Positions 1 through 10,339 of a stretch of DNA of 64,000 nt are shown piece after piece. Numbering within the stretch: the first letter of the stretch is position 1; each line of letters starts with the position of its first letter. Both the position numbers and the translations under genes were made by a program. Source of the stretch: Marchantia polymorpha subsp. ruderalis (Eukaryota > Streptophyta > Marchantiopsida > Marchantiales > Marchantiaceae); NCBI GenBank assembly GCA_037833965.1, contig AP031354.1:29056001-29120000 (forward strand). The letters run 5' to 3'. The notes under the pieces are model-generated. The model did not search any database, had not been told where the DNA came from, and saw only the letters and a program-made list of their open reading frames with translations.

Positions 1-261
1 AACAAGAATTACCACACAAAGTAGGGGATTGGAATACAGATGTCGACCACATCGTATTTATAAAGGCAACATTTACAAAATTCCACATGTCTGAAACACA
101 CTAGTTGCCATAATACATTGTGGTTTATTTCTCGGAAAGGCAACGAGCAAAAGCCACGCTAGCATGAGTTGAAACAGAGGCGGACAACTGTGTCATCTAT
201 CCTGTGAGCAATAACGCAGCGGTTTTTGTTTCGGCTAGCAAGGACATTGATGCAAGCCTTG
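1..261. other. Unassigned flank before block 1
   Basis: No reading frame, repeat or RNA gene that I can support. The duplicated block begins at 262; this stretch has no counterpart upstream of the second copy at 18516. Confidence 0.5.
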
Positions 262-1160
262 GAGCTCAATAGTAAAATGCGCTCCTTCAATGTCACTCTT
301 TAGTGTCCCCACTTCACATTTAATTTTCGACGCAGCAATCAACTGTCTTTAGACCAGAATTCAGTTTATCTCAAATGTTGGAATTCTTCCTAGATACCAA
401 AATGCCGAATAAAATTTGCACGATCCTGCCTCTAAGAACACAAGTAAGCCTCCACTTCAAAATTAGAGAATCGTCAAATATGTTCCCGCGATTTGCGATA
501 GGTGTCCAAGACGAAGCTGCCTTGGGACCATATCCAGTGCTCCGATCGAATGCTTTCCGCAGAGGAAGGGTTCAAGTGGGCTTTTAGGTCGAAATGTTGT
601 ACGAGCTCGTCTCTTCACAATCAACCGAGTGATATTCGAAACGGCAAGCATCCAGAGATTTCAGAATTACTTTCCAAGAGCGCCAGCGCCTTATTCTGTA
701 GGTGGGAACTGGTACGGATCAGTGAAGGGGTTTCCACCCTCACGAAGTCTCAACCACAATCTGCTATGGGATAGGACGTAGCAAGCCGACACGAGGGCGA
801 GCACCTCAAAAACTCGAGTGACCCAGCGATATCGTTCATCTGCCTGCTCCATACTTCGGAATCCAAACTCACTTACGCAAGGATCGACAACCCAAGCTCG
901 AACAGCCGGTGCCACTCTCCACGTCCGGCGAATTTCTGCCTCCACCTAGACGCTCTGTACTTTACCTCAAACCTCCACTTCACCGTCGTAGAAGACTCGG
1001 AGAATAGTCAATCGGCCCCATAAAATTGACTTCAATCTGATAAAATATCCTTAAACCATGACCGGGCTGTCGGGATTCCGATGCTTGCCATGGAGTGGTC
1101 CGGCCCCGAAATTCTTGAGCCAACCCTCGAAGCTCAAAGATGGAGCAGCTCCGCCACGCA

Positions 1161-1470
1161 CGGCAGCAGAAATCTGTGTGCTCCTTCTCACCAGAGTCTG
1201 AAAGGGGCCACGTGGATAGCAAGCAGCTCCGCCGACGTCGGCCTCGACTCCACTGGCTACAAAGTGAAACAAGCAGACTGCCACGGCAGCAGAAATCTGT
1301 GTGCTCCTTCTCACCAGAGTCTGAAAGGGGCCACGTGGATAGCAAGCAGCTCCGACGACGTCGGCCTCGACTCCACTGGCTACAAAGTGAAACAAGCAGA
1401 CTGCCACGGCAGCAGAAATCTGTGTGCTCCTTCTCACCAGAGTCTGAAAGGGGCCACGTGGATAGCAAGC
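1161..1470. repeat. 123-bp tandem repeat, about 2.5 units
   Basis: Units start at CGGCAGCAGAAATC at 1161, 1284 and 1407, a period of exactly 123 bp. The units differ by single bases (GCCGACG versus GACGACG). Because 123 is divisible by 3, four frames stay open through the array (two per strand). None has recognisable protein features beyond the repeat. The same array, with the same unit number, is at 19416-19725, so it predates the segmental duplication. Confidence 0.93.
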
Positions 1471-1576
1471 CTTCTATTCTCACTTACTACTGCAGGTGAG
1501 CGAATCCCCGAGATCTGGGGGGCTTTATGAAAAGCCCAAAAGTTCGGAAGAAGAAGATCGGGAAGAGATATAGGAC

Positions 1577-1730
1577 CTGCTTAAACTGCAGGCTAGATCA
1601 GCCCCTACCGTATCCCTGTGGGCTGACGGCATACGGTCACCGTCGTGACGGTCTCTCCTTTGTCACCAATGCGTGAGAATTCACCCGTCGAGCGCGCCGT
1701 CTAGAAGCCCGCTCGATGCATTTATTTAAC
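1577..1730. repeat. Half copy of inverted-repeat element (right half)
   Basis: The sequence from CTGCTTAAACTGCAGGCTAG through the GTGACGGTCTCTCCTTTGTCACC and TCACCCGTCGAGC segments parallels the right half of the full element at about 2638-2760. It retains part of the centre but lacks the left arm. Confidence 0.6.
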
Positions 1731-2443
1731 ATGACATTCGCAGCGATTTACCGCTTGCTGCTCCGTAGGTGCTGTGTCGATGAGAGGTTTAGGGTTCACA
1801 GGATTAGAATTCACGCAGCCAGCTAGTGTCATCATTCCTCAGACACGGTAGTAACTTCTGATAATAAGGATTCCACGGAATAATGAGGAAAATAACCACC
1901 ATTTCTGTGATCGAGGCCTAGACATGAACGAGTATAAGGCAATCACGTCTCGAAATCAACTCTTCCCGATCATAAACGCGATTAGATCGTGTTCAGGCCT
2001 ACCGACAGCTCGGTAGCTAACATTGTGCTCGAAGTGTTTGAGTCTTACGGGACTAAAAATTGATTCTACCAGCTTCTGGTATATTTTTACGGCCGCGTCA
2101 ATATCTCTTTTTTCTGAGGATCCCAACTATAACTCCCGCAGACACACAGCAAATCTGGCCTAGGTCACGGGGAAACACGTTCATTGTGGAGTTATAGTAA
2201 TCCCTCATACAAGAGCACACAAATTCTTGTTTGGTTTGGTGGGACGGTGATCCAGGCAAGGAGTGTTTCAATGATTTGAACAAGAGAAGTCGCTTTGAAG
2301 TCCCGCGCCCGGGAATTTGCTGCACGCTGCAATTTGCCAATTTCCTCTAGACTAAACACACGGCAATTCAGGCCTTCAACCAGAGATCGAAGATTATGAT
2401 TACCGCACGAAGCCTCTTCTCGCGCTCACTGTATGGGTTTAGC

Positions 2444-2760
2444 CTGATCCACCATCGCCAATCGGAGAGACGAAAAGTCCGGCGAAACGCGAAGCCCCCG
2501 GGTGACGGTGACAACAAAACCCTGGATGACGGTGACAACAAAACCCCGGGATGACGGTGACGGTGACACGCGAACGGTGTACATATTCCGTCAACCCGAA
2601 TGGAATACGGTCGGGGTTGATCTAGCCAAAAGTCTGCTTAAGACTGCAGGCTAGAACAACCCCGACCGTATGACTGTGGACTGACGGTCGTGACGGTCTA
2701 CCCTTTGTCACCGTCGCGTCAAAAAGTCACCCGTCGAGCTCGCACCCTCTACTATTCAAG
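2444..2760. repeat. GC-rich inverted-repeat (foldback/MITE-like) element
   Basis: The centre is a near-perfect palindrome. A 23-bp arm at 2605-2627 (starting ATACGGTCGGGG) pairs with 2649-2671 (ending CCCCGACCGTAT) with one mismatch, around a 21-nt loop that itself contains AGTCT...AGACT. The flanks carry GACGGTGAC repeats on the left and GTCACCGTC on the right, extending the imperfect symmetry. The element has no coding capacity. Its boundaries are estimated from the related half-copies at 1577-1730 and 3955-4170; no target duplication was defined. Confidence 0.7.
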
Positions 2761-2907
2761 TTCGACACATGGTCAGTAGATGCGAGACACGTGTCAGCGA
2801 CCACCACATTACCCCCATTCACACTACCCTCCAGTCAGTCAGCGGGATCACCATCAATCGCACAGGCGCAGCATTCCATCGATTATCCGGCCCCTGTAAC
2901 GAGCTCG

Positions 2908-3954
2908 GGCTCAGTCACACCCGAAGGCGAGAAGAATCCATGGTAGAGTGCAATTGCCCGTCGCTGCCCTCGCCTTGCCTGGCGCTCACCCCACCTCCCC
3001 TCAAATCATTAATAATTTCTGAATCCGAAATTTTTCTCCACCGGAGTACGACTGTTTGCAAATTCAAAAATGAACGAGGCAGTAAGCTGCAACCATTAAA
3101 ACGATGCTGCTGCGCCTGTCGCTGCATCCTTCTGCTGGAATACATGGAAAACTTAAACTAGCTTATTACTTTACGGGGAACTTTGAAGCACATTGAAGCA
3201 GATTATGGATCTCGAGACTGTGCAGCCATTTACAAAATTGAACGAAATTTTCCCATGAATTGACTATGCTTCATTTTTGAAGAGGTAAATCTATGCCAGT
3301 GGAGGACGTGGTGCTGGATCATGACGAAGGGCTGCAATTGCAAGGGAGATGGTCGATTCCTTGTCGAAGGTGGGGTTCGGCTCTGTTTGTCACAGCTGAG
3401 GATCGTAGTTTCAGGCATCGAAAATTTGGGAGTAGAGACTTGAGAAGAAGCAAACCGCGATGTCAGCGCACTGCGATGCGGTACATATATGGCCATGGCG
3501 ATTGGCGCATCAGCCTGATGCGCGCACCGCAGTATTACAACCGCCGTCGTGAGCGAGGAAGCTAGTCAAGAATGGCCTAGACCCACCTTCATGTCCAGAA
3601 AAGATCTGTTTCGAAGTATGATCTTCTTCATGTTCTGACACGAATTTACGTACCGGGGTTTGGGAGAACGAGATCTAATCACTGCTAATGCTCGATGAAG
3701 AATGAAGATCAAGGATCTGGAGGATTTCTTTATCTTTCCCATTCCCTTCGCCTACAGTTTTTCGGTTAATTGGAGGTTTTAGAAATCCGTGGCAGCAGTA
3801 ACGAAACTAAGCAAAATTCGAAGACCGCCCCTTCTCTCAAAGCCGCGACGACAAGGAAAACTCCTGGCCCCTATAAACGCAAATGCCCTGACAATCGCAA
3901 GGCATAATCTTGAATGCAAGAAATCACTCGCCAAATCGAAACCCCGAGATCTCG
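2908..3954. other. Unique segment, no gene supported
   Basis: This is the start of the about 3.2-kb stretch present only in the first unit. Short frames at 2769-3161 and 3293-3565 have no recognisable domain and no splice context. I see no gene here. Confidence 0.5.
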
Positions 3955-4170
3955 CGTGATCCGCCATCGCCAGTCCGAGAATGCGTCACAAGAAATGCGA
4001 GACGAAATGGCCGGCCGGACTCGTCTTGGGCGCCAAACGCGAAACCACTAGTGACGGTGAAACCCACTGGTTGACGGTGACGGTGACACTCGAACGGTGT
4101 ACGCCTGCCGTCAGCCCGGAGAGCATACGGTCGGGGTTGTTCTAGCCAAGAGTCTGCTTAAGAGCCCAGC
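3955..4170. repeat. Half copy of inverted-repeat element (left half)
   Basis: GTGATCCGCCATCGCCAG through GTGACGGTGACGGTGACAC to ATACGGTCGGGGTTGTTCTAG and GTCTGCTTAAGA matches the left half of the element at 2444-2645. It breaks off in the loop, where the right arm should follow, and continues into unrelated sequence. Confidence 0.65.
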
Positions 4171-6129
4171 GATTAAGAATGCTCTAACGAAGGAATGCGA
4201 GGAGGTAAGAAACGTACGCATTCGAGTACATTAGTAAAAAATGTGACAATTCAGTGGCATTTCAGCAACAGCAGTGCGGCTTGGAATTGTAGACCAATTT
4301 CAATTTGGGGAGAACTAAAAGATGTAACTCACTATGTCCTGTGAAATTCGAAGTGTGCAGCAGAGTAGCTCAACTCGAGAGGATTACCAGAAAAAAGTCT
4401 CAGAAGTATAGGAGGTCCCGTAATCTTTTCTTGGATTAAACCAGAAGATAAACACGGGACTAGACCTGGATAGTATGTTTGTCATAAGTATCGTTATTAT
4501 ATCTAAGTAACACTTTTTAAACCTCTAAAGAAATATGAAAAGACACAATTATAATTTGATTGCAATATCATAGTGCTGTATCATGTAATAAAAAATCCAT
4601 TGATATAAAAGTCTCTACGATAATTAAATAAGTTGATATACATTTACATCATGATTACAATAGGCTATTCAATAGCCTAATTGATACACCTTTCACTATA
4701 CCAACACTCTTTTACAATGTACTCATTTTATTCAACAAAATTTTAGATTAATGTCATTTAAAATTCTTTACATATCATTATACATAAGAACATCTGGTAT
4801 GACAATCATTGAATTTCTATAGCAACCGTATGTCTACCGTAACTTTAGTCAAGACCAACTACTATCCCTCCATGTGAAGTAATTATTCTCACTTTACATA
4901 GCAAACACCAAGATAGTATGAGCTAACTATCGATTCTCCATCATACTATTCTGAAACAGATCAAATTACACATGCACATAATTAGTAGGTGCAATAAAAT
5001 TATTTGCACGGGACATTAACCAACTAGCAATCACATTTTGAGAAGATACCAAGCTAAAAGCTAAAAGCTCTCAACATCCTTGAGAGCTTTTAGCTAATAA
5101 AACATGTAGTAGACTTCATCTTTTACACCACATAAAACAAACTAATATCATACCTAAAATCCCGATAGCATGTCATATATTTTTAGATTCTTGATCCGCC
5201 TATGTACAGAGAGATGCTCATAACCATCTCATCAAAGGTTTTCAATTATGCAAATAAAGAAAAATCATATTTTATTCAACTGCATTGTATGGAAAGGAGA
5301 AGGGGGTAAAAAAACTCGTTGAATACAATTTTCACTCATACGTATTTTAATCGTATGATCCATATGATAGAACACTTGAAAATCTGAAATTGAAGATATA
5401 TTGTACGAAGTACCAACTGAATTTTGACACATGTTTTCAGCAAGATGAACCGAAGTATTTATGAGACTAATATGAGACATATGTGAGAAAATATATTTAT
5501 CATTTTCTAAGAATCTGAATACTCAATCTCAAGTATCAGACAAATAAAACATGATGAATAACAAGTCATATGAGAAAGTATTTCCTTGTTCAGTACTAGG
5601 GGTAGTGGGTTGTAGAGTAATATGTTCTTCATATAAAAGAATATGTTGATAGAAGAGAGAGGAAACTGAAAAATTAAAAAAATATTACAAAGGAACTGTT
5701 ATCAGCAGATATCAAGATCATATTGTACATACTGATATATAAGTATAATCTAATTGTCATACAAGACCATCTCAAAATCTACGAAGGTGACGATTCTGAA
5801 TTAAGAAATAATTAACTTCGTTAGAATTGTGAACAATGTTGTAATAACGTCGTAAAACCACCAGTTCTCCATGATAGCAATAGATTCAAATTACCCAATG
5901 TACTTTTACATCACAAGAAAGCAACGAATATCCAACGACATAATCTAATAACCGAAGCAACTTTATGACACATGCTTGCAATATAAATGAAATGACCACT
6001 TAATTGACATCAATTCTGGACATGTTTATATGGCATCTATGACCAACCTCTACATAGGTGTTAATGTGATAGCTGAATTGAGTAAAGATAAATATTCCAG
6101 TCCATTTGTTATTGGATGCTTCAAGCTCG
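4171..6129. other. AT-rich unique region with one strong hairpin
   Basis: AT-rich sequence with stop codons in all frames. The only structure I can support is the perfect inverted repeat at 5059-5095. Absent from the second duplicated unit. Confidence 0.6.
5059..5095. other. Perfect 16-bp inverted repeat with 5-nt loop
   Basis: AGCTAAAAGCTCTCAA (5059-5074), loop CATCC, then the exact reverse complement (5080-5095). The left flank repeats AGCTAAA once more. The total is too short for a typical plant microRNA precursor. It may be a cruciform-forming site or a relic of a foldback element. Confidence 0.8.
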
Positions 6130-7303
6130 AATCTAAAAGGTTGAGATTTATGTCTAAACCTATAATTATCTCTTCGGGCAAAGACAATCGTCTTTGTAAT
6201 CATTCTAGCAGGGGGTTCATGGATTTGTTGCGACTAAGGGTTTCCCTTGTGTCAGTTATCTGGCAACTAACTTTTGACCACCATACCTGCACCGTTGTAC
6301 CGTATACTCTTGCAGCATTGTTAACGTTCTGCTGTCGTGACACGAATCAAGTGAAAACTCTTGGTCCTTCTACTTGCATATTTATTGCTGCGCACATGCT
6401 CTCGAAATTTCAACAAAACGCCCCAACAGACAAGTTAGTAATGCATAGTACACTCTTTCATCTTAATTTTCTCTATTCGTCGAATATTTCTCATTTAAGT
6501 TGGCATCATGTTAACTGCTTTGATGCAGAAATTCCTTCAGAGCAGTATTGTATTGTATTCTAGTTCTTTTACTTTTTACATTATACTATTGTAATGAAGT
6601 GCGGGGACTCGTTCAACTTTTTACTAAAGCCACCGCAACTGGGCCGACGGCTGCACTTCATACGGCAACTGGGCCGACGGCTGCACTTCATACGAACACC
6701 GTTAGGAGACGGCGTCCCCTAATGCTATTGGCTTTGCCGCCTCTTCCTCTTCTACTCAAACCCTTGTTCTTCTTTTACGCTGTCGTTTTCTTCCAGCTCC
6801 AGGGACAGGGACCGGGACCCATGTCCGCTAAGTATCTTTCCTGACACATTTCTCCGGCCCGTGGTCGTCTATCCACTTGTTTCAAGTGGAAGTGGAAGTT
6901 CTTTCCTAACTGATTCACGAAATAGTGGGGTGGTGTTGATTACAGAGTGGCGGGAAAAGAAGGTTTTTGGAGTACAAGTAGTCGATTTGTGGTAAAGTCG
7001 ATTTGTGGTAAAGTCGTCCATGTCCATGTTCAGTCGCCCGTGTTCATTCAAAGCCGATTCTCACGAGTGATTCTTCTTAGGTTCTTGGTTGCGACTGGCG
7101 ACCCTTCTCGTTCTCCTCACATTCGTCGAATCTCAAATTAGCATGTGAAGACCGCTGGCCTGCTCTTCCTTGCTCCCATCTCAGATGTAATAATTTTCCT
7201 CGGTGTCCTTCCGACGCGCTGAAGAACATCGTATGGAGAATTACCAGCTTTCACGTAAAAGCATCAATTCTGTTACTTTCTATTCAAAGAATTTTCAGAC
7301 TGG
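6130..7303. repeat. Segmental duplication block 2, first copy
   Basis: Repeated at 21165-22263 in the same orientation. An open frame at 6030-6563 spans its start, but only the part from about 6140 is shared. The shared part has the same stop in both copies and no domain I recognise, so I do not call it a gene. The copy differs from the second in the number of two short direct repeats (6635-6694 and 6983-7015). Confidence 0.88.
6635..6694. repeat. 30-bp direct repeat, two copies
   Basis: GCAACTGGGCCGACGGCTGC begins a 30-bp unit at 6635 and again at 6665. The second duplicated unit has only one copy at the equivalent place (about 21666), so this is a copy-number change after or during duplication. 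Confidence 0.9.
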
Positions 7304-7308
7304 CAGAT

Positions 7309-9895
7309 GCTTTGGCTAGGTTGTGTTGTTTATACGTTTTAATGTGGAATAACTGCAGCAGAGACACCAAGTCTATTATAGCTGTCTCTCAAGATCCGCT
7401 CGCGATTACACACAGGTCATTGGGTAGTTGATTAACGATCAAAAGGAGCTGTTGCGCACCAATGCGAAATTTCGAGCTTGGGCTTCCCTCGGCTCCTCCG
7501 TGAGACTTGTGAGAGACATGCCATAAAGACAAGAGGCCACATCGTCATGGAAAGATGCAACCAAAAAACTAACAGTAAATTACTCATGGAATATCGCTAT
7601 TAATTCTTCGCTTAACGTCCAAGGTTTCATTGAAGATTTTCTGCATTAAGCTGTGAATAATCCCATGATGAGTGCAACCCAGCCACCCAGAAAAGTGTTT
7701 TAGAATAGTATCCAGAACGATGCAAAGATTTACGCCGATTTCTTGATTACTTATAATGAGTCAGTTTAGGATTTTAGCATACGGTGCTTTTCTATCGACA
7801 ATTGTAGTTTAAGTGAAGCCAAACTAAATTTCGGATATCTGCATGGTCCGACCACATGCAGTGTTCAAGATGTGGACTTTCCTCACCTGGAATTCGCAAC
7901 ACTCGTCATGAATTCAAGCGGCAGGATCTGGAAAAGACGAAACCAGAGGGCATACCTCCTGGGTTAGATTGTTTGGCATGTGATTTGAAAAACACTGCAG
8001 TTTTACTTTGAGGGATGGGAAAGAGTTGGTGAGAAAGAGGGTCAAGAATTTAGAATCCGAATGATTTCTTAGATATGTGACTGCATCGAGTTAAGATTTG
8101 TTGGGCCCAATCTGTCGTCTCTGCTGATTTTCGTATGAACTGGGTGCCTCACCACATCATCAATCTTGCCACCAGAAACAGGTCTGCTGCCGTCTCTGCA
8201 AGTCGGCACCGCCTTGCCAGGCGCGCCGACTCCAAAGAATTGCCGAGCTTCAGCGATCTAATTGTGTACTAAGGACGACTTTCCCGTACCTGATCTCAGC
8301 GTGGGCACATGTAAGAACTTGTGGACCTCTACTACTGCAGACTCTAGATCAATTCTAGCTTACTTTTCCTAATGAATGGCGTGCAGTATTAAAATATGAT
8401 CCGATGCTACGTTGTCTTCTCAATGTCCATTCCGCCTACCGTTTTCAGGCAAGGGTGATCCGAAATTACCATAATGAGACAAAGGCATCGGAAATGGTTT
8501 AGACAGATGAACAAATCCATCGTTTTTGTGACCGAGTCTTATGGACTATTTGGCTACAATAAGGAAAGTCCAGGGACTCCCTGAACGATACTTGTTGTCA
8601 GTTCTCTCTCTGGCAGGGATCGAACTGACATTGCACATGGTCTGAAAAATACGGTTTATGGACAATTCAAAACCGTGGCTATCTTCTTCACAAAGTTTAT
8701 GAAGTTCGGATTTGAGAACGCCGAGGTACTCCAGCTTGTGCAGACTGCGCAAGGTCAACTAGAGTTACATAAGAGTCACCGCAAGTATGAGTATTAGTGC
8801 ATGAAGTGAATTGGGCTGCAGGACTTCGACTCGTTTTTGGATTCTTTTTCATTGCCGGGCATCTCCGAGGTCCATGCGACTCAAGGTGGTACAGTTATTT
8901 GTACACTGAATAGAGTCACTGGAATTTCGAAGGTGCTGTAAGTGAAACTATTTTCTCGATGTCACAATGACACATGTTTCGAGATTAAATTCTATCGAAC
9001 TCAGAAGCTTCATAGCGCTGTCATTATACCCACATGGTGAATAATGTTTTCCTCGGACCCTGACGCCGCATTCCAGAAGAACAAACATCCGGCCCTCACT
9101 TATGAGGTAGAATTGCTGGTGGAACACAGTTTGGAGATGTTACGTGTTTCATAGCATTTTAACCCATCACCCCCAATATCATACTTGTGCTAATCTATGC
9201 GATTCTGCTTGATTTTACTATTCCCGTAACCCAGCAGCTCGATAATACTCACCCGTAGAGGAGAGGCTTCTTCATGATTGCTTTGGAAGCAGCCTCATAA
9301 GCCTTCAGCCGCTTGGAGGATGGTGGTACTCGGTCGCACCAATCTCCATGAACAAAATGCTCAGTTTCATTGTGACAACGGTTGGCACTTCCTGCGTTCA
9401 GACTAGTAAACCACGAGAGGTTACCTACCGGTTTCTAAAGTCAACATTCCTCCTGTGGGCCCCTAGGATGTGCCGAAGTTATAAGGAAATTTCTGCGCTG
9501 AAATTTTCCAACTGAGGGTTGGCTTGAAACGCGTGTTGAAAGAAGATAAAGCTGTGGCTTGATTCTCTTGGACTCTGATGCTTGTACTTGTTAGGTAAGG
9601 TCCCACAATAAAGATCGAAAGTATGCAATCGAGCATCTTCACTTTCTTTTGTGGAGTGGACCGGAGTAAGTTGGAAACAAGTCTGGAATGAAAAGTAGTA
9701 CAGTAAGCAACTCCCGGTTGGAGTTGATAAATTTAATAAGTTTCTGGAGCTGTGAAGAATAAAAAATTATAGTGTATTTTAGAAGACCTTGCATTAAAAG
9801 TCAATGCCAACCATTACAGTGGGACAGCTATGTTGTCATCAGACTGAGTGAACTACACTTTTCACTTGTATGCAAAAGGGCTTCCTAGGGTAAAG
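7309..9895. repeat. Segmental duplication block 3, first copy
   Basis: This 2,587-bp block is matched base for base in length by 27231-29817, with few substitutions. It contains a minus-strand P-loop-coding fragment (8147-8326) and a plus-strand conserved stretch at about 8690-8770 (FENAEVL-type reading) that recurs in more diverged copies at 14.3, 31.0 and 41.7 kb. The bases at 7304-7308 (CAGAT) are the intact site where the second unit carries a 4,957-bp insertion. Confidence 0.9.
8147..8326 (-). pseudogene. P-loop NTPase-like gene fragment (relic)
   Basis: Read on the minus strand, the fragment encodes a Walker-A-like GTGKSS after PTLRS, then a stop after SLVHN, then a second open stretch ending GKIDDVV. 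The same segment is at 28069-28248 on the minus strand, where the codon after GTGK is a stop. A third copy is in the opposite orientation at 30000-30188. It is a coding-like relic broken by stops. The family could be Roc, ABC or another P-loop NTPase; I cannot decide from this length. Confidence 0.4.
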
Positions 9896-10029
9896 CTTCT
9901 CCTCAATTACACTCCTGCCTGTGGATTTGGCTTTTGGGGACGCAGTTATTGTCGAGGTGAGAACATAGAACGCAGTTATTGTGGAGAGACGTGAAGTTAC
10001 TTCGCACATTCTCTCTGAATTTTTTTGGA
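9896..10029. other. Short spacer between block 3 and gene A 5' flank
   Basis: After block 3 ends at 9895 the two units diverge. Nothing recognisable lies in this spacer. Confidence 0.4.
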
Positions 10030-10339
10030 ACCAGAATCCAGGTTCTCACATTCATTCACATCTCTTTCTTTCCGTACCCTCCATGCAGTTAGGACAGCTC
10101 CTGCTTCAACTTTGCACGATCTTCCTGCATTCCTGGTTATTGCTCATGATCCGTTTATGAGCAGAGTACTGTAGGGGTCGCTCCTCTTGCACCACGCCAG
10201 TCTCATGCCCAGCACGCACATGCACTCGAGTTGTTGTACTGCAACGGAAAACTCAGAATTCTGTGAGTGAACGGGGCTTGCGAATCGAGGAGGGGGACTC
10301 TTTTAGGCTCGGATTCAGTTTAGTTAAGTGGAGGACAGA
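10030..10339 (+). promoter_or_regulatory. 5' flank/leader of LRR gene A
   Basis: Diverged but alignable to 34885-35239 upstream of gene B. Shared stretches include TCATGCCCAGCACGCACATGCAC versus TCATGCCCAACACGCACATGCAC, and the GAGGAcAGAATG start context. The similarity suggests inherited promoter and leader sequence. I cannot name a TATA box or transcription start with confidence. Confidence 0.45.

Larger units (their letters stand above)
262..2907. repeat. Segmental duplication block 1, first copy
   Basis: This 2.6-kb block recurs in direct orientation at 18516-21164 with only scattered substitutions and small indels, at a nearly constant offset of about 18,255 bp. Both copies begin at GAGCTCAATAGTAAAATGCG and end at GAGCTCG. 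No convincing gene is inside. The open frames at 980-1530 on both strands are a by-product of a 123-bp repeat whose length is a multiple of three. The block also holds pieces of a GC-rich inverted-repeat element (1577-1730 and 2444-2760). It ends at the point where the second unit jumps directly into block 2. Confidence 0.9.

Noticed and set aside
980..1530. Long frames on both strands, also at 19235-19785
   Set aside because: They exist only because a stop-free 123-bp unit is repeated; no start context, domain or splice support.
8595..8625. tRNA-like T-arm GTTCGATCCC on the minus strand
   Set aside because: The flanking stem does not pair, and no acceptor, D or anticodon arm can be formed around it.
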